Shown: in pieces, positions 31,264 to 34,547 of the stretch
How positions within the stretch are numbered: position 1 is the stretch's first letter
Layout of the letters: every line of letters starts with the position of its first letter
Origin: Prolixibacteraceae bacterium
Lineage (GTDB): Bacteria; Bacteroidota; Bacteroidia; Bacteroidales; Prolixibacteraceae
Assembly (NCBI GenBank): GCA_019459525.1
Contig: JAIBEY010000112.1
Coordinates: 1-34,547, forward strand
Reading direction: 5' to 3'
DNA length: 34,547 bases
Notes under the pieces: model-generated
Databases searched by the model: none
What the model saw: the letters and a program-made list of their open reading frames with translations, nothing else
What the model was told of the DNA's origin: nothing
Position numbers and translations under genes: made by a program

Positions 31264-31516
31264 GCACCTGCTTTTATTCTGGGATGATTTTTTTCCATCT
31301 ATTTCCACTACATCACCCGGGTAAACCTTCGTATCGGGGTTCGTTTCAATAATTCCATAAACTGAAACCAACCCGAGGATAATTAAATCGTTATAATTCT
31401 CTAATGTCAAACCGAAAAACAGCCTGAGCGGAAAGATGCCCACCGAAAACCACTGCTGCCGCACGGGTAGCTGAAGTTAAGCGGTCGTATTTTCTTCAAT
31501 CTAATAAATGTAGTTT

Positions 31517-32797
31517 CTAGTTTTTAATGCACCTAATTGATGCACCTGAAACTTTTGCAGAAGTTCCATAAATAGAGATTGAAGAATTATTGCTTTCAAT
31601 AGTTGCAAACTTTGGAATGCCAGAAGAATCAAATGTTGCCACCATAAAACTAGCATCCTGTAATTTGTCATGAGAATCGCCGTCAGAACCTACATAACCA
31701 TTGGGTAAAGCTGTAAAAGCACTTATATTGTCCGCACCCAAATTTGGCGCAACCCAATATTGAACTGATGACTCTTTCATTTTTCCTCCAGCAACTGATG
31801 ATCCGCCTAAATAATCTATTAATTTATTCCATTCCGATTCAGTTGGCACATGCCATCCAGATGGACAAATATTTTCATCCGCAATAATTGTATATCCATT
31901 ATAAACATAGCCGAATGAGGCATTGTCAACATTTGTATAATATCCGAATGAGTTTTTTTCTGTCCAATCGCTTTGATTACTCAATTGCTTCAAATTAGTT
32001 CCATTTTGAAATTTAGTTACCCGAAGGTTTTCTTGCATCCAAACCTGATCACCAATTTTAATTGTATTATATGTATTTCCATCAATATCCTTGATTGGCT
32101 CATCTTGCACGTTTAACCACAGTGTAAATGACTGGATATCACCATAAGTTGTGCCAACGCTATTTGTTGCATAAGCTCTGATATAATATTTGGTGTTGGA
32201 TTTCAGATTCGTTACAAAGCTTGTAAACTGACCCGTACTATAACCATCATCACTCTTATTATCAGTTATTAATGGTTCTGAATTCTCGCCCCAACAAACA
32301 CCTCTGGCTACAATTATATCGCCACCATCGGATGAAATATTTCCACCACATTGTATCGAATTAATTGTTTTTGCGCTAATTGGATTTGTGCTTAAAATAG
32401 GTTTTTCTCCTGTAGTTTGAAATTCAATTTCATTTCCATATCCGGTTTCAATGTAATTTGTTGCATATGCCCTGAGGTAATATTTGGTATTTGGCATAAG
32501 ACCTGTTATTTCTAAAGAGAATGTATCAGAATCTGAATCATCCTTAATCTTATCATCTGCTATCGTGGGATTAGGTTTTGTAGACCAACAGATGCCTCGT
32601 CTAATGATTTCATACTTTCCTTTATTTTTTATTTCACCACCGCTGGATACTGAAATATTTGTAATATTATTTACTTCAAAAGTGATTAATTCCGGGGCGG
32701 TTACTTCTATTTCATCTTTTTTACAACTATTAATAATTGCCATAATCGCAACCATTAACAAAAACAAAAAAATAAACTTCTTGTATTTCATAATCAT
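31517..32797 (-). CDS. FISUMP-domain lipoprotein with two Ig/Fn3-like repeats
   Basis: Surface-type lipoprotein of 426 residues, or 424 from the in-frame ATG at 32791. The lipobox IINSC is followed by KKDE, a pattern used by Bacteroidota to send lipoproteins to the cell surface. Two beta-sandwich repeats follow (about 38-130 and 135-226), each with RRGICWSTKPNPTI- or ARGVCWGENSEPLI-type openings and a TKYYLRAYATNYIETGYG- or TKYYIRAYATNSVGTTYG-type ending. A C-terminal FISUMP domain (about 236-424) shows IKIGDQVWMQENLRVTKFQ and WHVPTESEWNKLIDYLGGSS, ending ASIRCIKN. Function of FISUMP is unknown; adhesion or carbohydrate contact is inferred. Base composition is clearly AT-richer than in the housekeeping genes. 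Confidence 0.9.
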   Translation of the reverse strand: MIMKYKKFIFLFLLMVAIMAIINSCKKDEIEVTAPELITFEVNNITNISVSSGGEIKNKGKYEIIRRGICWSTKPNPTIADDKIKDDSDSDTFSLEITGLMPNTKYYLRAYATNYIETGYGNEIEFQTTGEKPILSTNPISAKTINSIQCGGNISSDGGDIIVARGVCWGENSEPLITDNKSDDGYSTGQFTSFVTNLKSNTKYYIRAYATNSVGTTYGDIQSFTLWLNVQDEPIKDIDGNTYNTIKIGDQVWMQENLRVTKFQNGTNLKQLSNQSDWTEKNSFGYYTNVDNASFGYVYNGYTIIADENICPSGWHVPTESEWNKLIDYLGGSSVAGGKMKESSVQYWVAPNLGADNISAFTALPNGYVGSDGDSHDKLQDASFMVATFDSSGIPKFATIESNNSSISIYGTSAKVSGASIRCIKN

Positions 32798-33063
32798 TCA
32801 GTCTAAAATTGAAAATATACTTTTAAAACTTATTTCAATCCCGATTATTGTCGCTTAATACGTTTGTTAACGTACGAAGCTGCATGCAGTGCGGGATTTT
32901 ACCCGAAAAACTTCCTGCGAAGTACTACATTCCAATTTACTAATTTCCTGTCAACGAAGCGCCGAAACCCGACTTGCGGGTATTTTGCTGTTGCCGCCAG
33001 TATTTTGATCACTTGAAATAACAATTATTATTTGTTAATAAAAAACATTTCTGTCAAAAAAAA

Positions 33064-33093
33064 TTGCATACTATGTCGAGTATTGTACTTTTG
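33064..33093 (+). promoter_or_regulatory. Promoter of the 33127 lipoprotein gene
   Basis: TTG (33064-33066) and TACTTTTG (33086-33093, full TAnnTTTG match) are separated by exactly 19 bases, the classic Bacteroidota layout. The ATG follows 33 bases later. The remainder of the 32797-33127 gap has no gene, only short dyads such as CTGCATGCAG near 32880. Confidence 0.7.
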
Positions 33094-33126
33094 GAAAGTT
33101 ATTGAAACGCTTAATACCTGATTTGT

Positions 33127-33942
33127 ATGAGAACCTTGTTTCCCATCATTTTAATTGCCCTGCTTGCTTCATCCTGCACTAAAGATCCTGGTCTCAAAAA
33201 TAATGATTCCGAAAATGCATTTAAAATCAGATTGAATGTTCACGAAAGTGAAAAAAATATTTTCGAACCAATGGAATTCAATGTCTATTCTAAGGATGAT
33301 AGTACCCGTTCGCAATATAGTGCTTACGCGGATTTCGGTGCCTATGATTCCATAGTTTGGAAAGTTTCGAATATGAATGGACGTTTTAAAATTCTTGAGT
33401 ACACGAGTAATACAGAACGCGAGACAATCGCATGGACGCAGTACTTCTTTTTGCCTGGTGAATATGAAACATACCTTGTCGGGTATAAAGAAAACCGTGT
33501 AGTTTCGAGTGATACGGTTTCAATTAAAATTTCAAATAATAAGGACTTTCTGGGTTTCAATTGGGCAGATATCAAAAAATCTGATTACTATAGCGGGGGT
33601 TATGCAAATTTCATATCTGAAAATTACGATTTTGAAACCTTTCCCGGTATCCCTCAAAGTGTTCCTTGTATGCATTTCGTTGCTCTGGCTGACAATCAGG
33701 ATCATGAAAAAGAACTTTTTGACTTTATCACAGCATTGTATGGCAAACCTGCTTATACGACATATGATACAGATACATTGTTGAAAACTTATCAGGACAT
33801 GTTTGTCTATCACAGGGGAAAAGCAACTCCAATAAACATCTGGATTACGTCCAGGTCGAGAATCGTTCTGTTAAAATGCAATGGTGGAGAAGTTTTTGAT
33901 TATGTGATCTATGCCGAGCAGAATACTCAGGCTTCGATGTAA
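33127..33942 (+). CDS. Hypothetical lipoprotein with a PKD/Ig-like N-terminal part
   Basis: I do not recognise this 271-residue protein. A type II signal peptide (MRTLFPIILIALLASSC, Cys17) is followed by TKDPGLKNNDSEN, so it is an envelope lipoprotein. Residues about 35-140 look like a PKD/Ig-type beta-sandwich (YDSIVWKVSNMNGRF, FLPGEYETYLVGYKENR, SDTVSIKIS). The C-terminal part (about 145-271) is alpha/beta, with DHEKELFDFITALYG as a likely helix and INIWITSRSRIVLLKC, FDYVIYAEQ as strands. It has its own good promoter, stands alone and is AT-rich. It may be part of an accessory stretch with the FISUMP gene. Confidence 0.8.
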   Translation: MRTLFPIILIALLASSCTKDPGLKNNDSENAFKIRLNVHESEKNIFEPMEFNVYSKDDSTRSQYSAYADFGAYDSIVWKVSNMNGRFKILEYTSNTERETIAWTQYFFLPGEYETYLVGYKENRVVSSDTVSIKISNNKDFLGFNWADIKKSDYYSGGYANFISENYDFETFPGIPQSVPCMHFVALADNQDHEKELFDFITALYGKPAYTTYDTDTLLKTYQDMFVYHRGKATPINIWITSRSRIVLLKCNGGEVFDYVIYAEQNTQASM

Positions 33943-34024
33943 GCAGGAACAGGTGCAAATTCTGTCGGGTTGTAAACCATAATTACCTTTGCTTCACATC
34001 TTTTTCTCTTCTAAACGAATCCAA

Positions 34025-34318
34025 ATTGACTTTTCAATCTTCCAGATGGACTTTGCAATCTCCCGGATGGACTTTTCAATCTCCCAAATGGACATTTGCA
34101 TTTTCAAAATGATCGTTTAAATTGTCCGGATGGATACTTTAGCTTTCCGGATGCACATTTTTGGTTTACAGATGCACAGTAAAAGCTTCCGGACGAGTGC
34201 TTCTGTCTTCAAAATGCACATTTTAATGTTCCGGAGGGACATTAATTATCTCCGGATACACTTTGCCATTTCCCAAATGGACATTCATTTTATCCGGATG
34301 GATTCTAATTCGGACTTA
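34025..34318 (+). repeat. Array of fourteen 21-bp degenerate tandem repeats
   Basis: Fourteen consecutive 21-base units start at 34025, 34046, 34067, 34088, 34109, 34130, 34151, 34172, 34193, 34214, 34235, 34256, 34277 and 34298, with no indel. The consensus opens ATGGACATTTT and closes TTCCGG; the middle six bases vary most. In one frame each unit decodes as a heptapeptide M-(D/H)-(I/F)-x-x-(F/S)-(R/Q/K), e.g. MDFAISR, MDFSISQ, MHILMFR, MDIHFIR. A TAA at 34118-34120 in unit 5 breaks that frame, leaving an open run from 34130 to 34324. A preceding unit at 34004 may be a decayed fifteenth copy. I treat it as a non-coding or decayed repeat. Confidence 0.85.
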
Positions 34319-34400
34319 TTCTAAGTAATGGCTAAAATATAATGTCGTATTTAAGTTTTGACAATGAGGTTGTATCAAAAGTCAAAATTTCATAAATGCA

Positions 34401-34523
34401 ACTTTTAAATTGTAAGTTCACCTTCATTTCACCCCTCCAAACCTCCCCTGAAGGGGCGGCTTTGAAGTCCCCTTCAGGGGATTTAGGGGTTTTAACAGTA
34501 TCTGTACTTTCAAATTGTAAGTT
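34401..34523. repeat. GC-rich palindromic repeat flanked by 18-bp direct repeats
   Basis: The core pairs CCCCT (34432-34436) and CCCCTGAAGGGG (34445-34456) with CCCCTTCAGGGG (34469-34480) and AGGGG (34485-34489). Near-identical 18-base direct repeats ACTTTTAAATTGTAAGTT (34401-34418) and ACTTTCAAATTGTAAGTT (34506-34523), one mismatch, flank it. The core resembles the CCCCTGAAGGGG-type intergenic repeats common in Bacteroidota. No gene is present from 33943 to the window end. Confidence 0.7.
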
Positions 34524-34547
34524 TTTGAAAAAACATAATCACTTTTG

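Noticed and set aside
31464-31516. Integron attC-like GTTAAGC near the FISUMP gene
   Set aside because: A single GTTRRRY match without the partner RYYYAAC and a foldable stem is expected by chance.
32852-33117. 10-bp direct repeats CGCTTAATAC at 32852 and 33108 as element ends
   Set aside because: Only ten bases match, the sequence between shows no mobile gene and no inverted ends; likely chance.
34025-34318. CRISPR array
   Set aside because: Units are contiguous 21-mers with drift throughout, without alternating identical repeats and unique spacers, and no cas genes are in the window.
1-34547. tRNA, rRNA or riboswitch genes
   Set aside because: Read for tRNA CCA-arm and T-loop patterns, rRNA signatures and known riboswitch cores by eye; none convincing. 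A covariance-model search would be decisive.

Overview
The window looks like a chromosomal segment of a free-living, polysaccharide-degrading member of the Bacteroidota. Supporting signs are TAnnTTTG-type -7 promoter boxes with very short leaders, lipoproteins whose cleavage Cys is followed by charged residues, a Tricorn-like S41 protease, tandem LpxL-type acyltransferases, a FISUMP lipoprotein, DUF1460, DUF6132, DUF1080 and PmoA-like proteins, and the cmk-ispH-pfkA gene order. A Marinilabiliales/Prolixibacteraceae-like host would fit, but that is inference; only the phylum is well supported. I see no rRNA, tRNA, CRISPR array, transposase, integrase or phage gene. Layout: 1-2471 (minus) is the N-terminal part of an exported Tricorn-like protease that runs off the left edge. 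2670-5396 (plus) is the housekeeping set cmk, ispH, pfkA. 5525-7432 (minus) is an orphan Cache-HAMP chemoreceptor, divergent from priA (7666-10155). 10289-11080 (minus) is an AT-rich orphan lipoprotein. 11274-13067 holds two tandem lipid A acyltransferase genes. 13139-13999 is a DUF1460 cell-wall hydrolase. 14329-16502 (plus) holds an exported bleomycin-hydrolase-type peptidase and an unknown exported beta-rich protein. 16513-22963 is a divergent sugar cluster: a sorbitol-type dehydrogenase and Na+/solute symporter on the minus strand face a double-DUF1080 protein, a Tat-exported Gfo/Idh/MocA oxidoreductase and a PmoA-like (DUF6807) protein on the plus strand. Together they suggest envelope oxidation to 3-keto-glycosides, cleavage, and uptake of products. 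23188-24711 (plus) has a KdgF-like cupin and a redox set (DUF6132, thioredoxin, Bcp-type peroxiredoxin). 24790-27067 (minus) is a GH130 mannosyl phosphorylase with its MFS transporter, followed by a GH18 chitinase lipoprotein (27343-28527, plus). 28656-31263 (minus) has a DUF4405 membrane protein, a two-cluster ferredoxin, and two paralogous Crp/Fnr regulators separated by a small outer-membrane protein. 31517-33942 is AT-rich and carries a FISUMP lipoprotein and an unknown lipoprotein. Non-coding highlights: a nested palindromic element with terminal inverted repeats (22968-23150); an array of fourteen exactly 21-bp degenerate repeats (34025-34318); a GC-rich palindromic repeat flanked by 18-bp direct repeats (34401-34523); a three-fold AATCTGTG inverted repeat (21927-22008); a perfect 20-bp palindrome between cmk and ispH (3371-3390); and several strong bidirectional terminator hairpins at convergent gene ends. 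The 21-bp array and the nested palindromic element are the best candidates for something undescribed.
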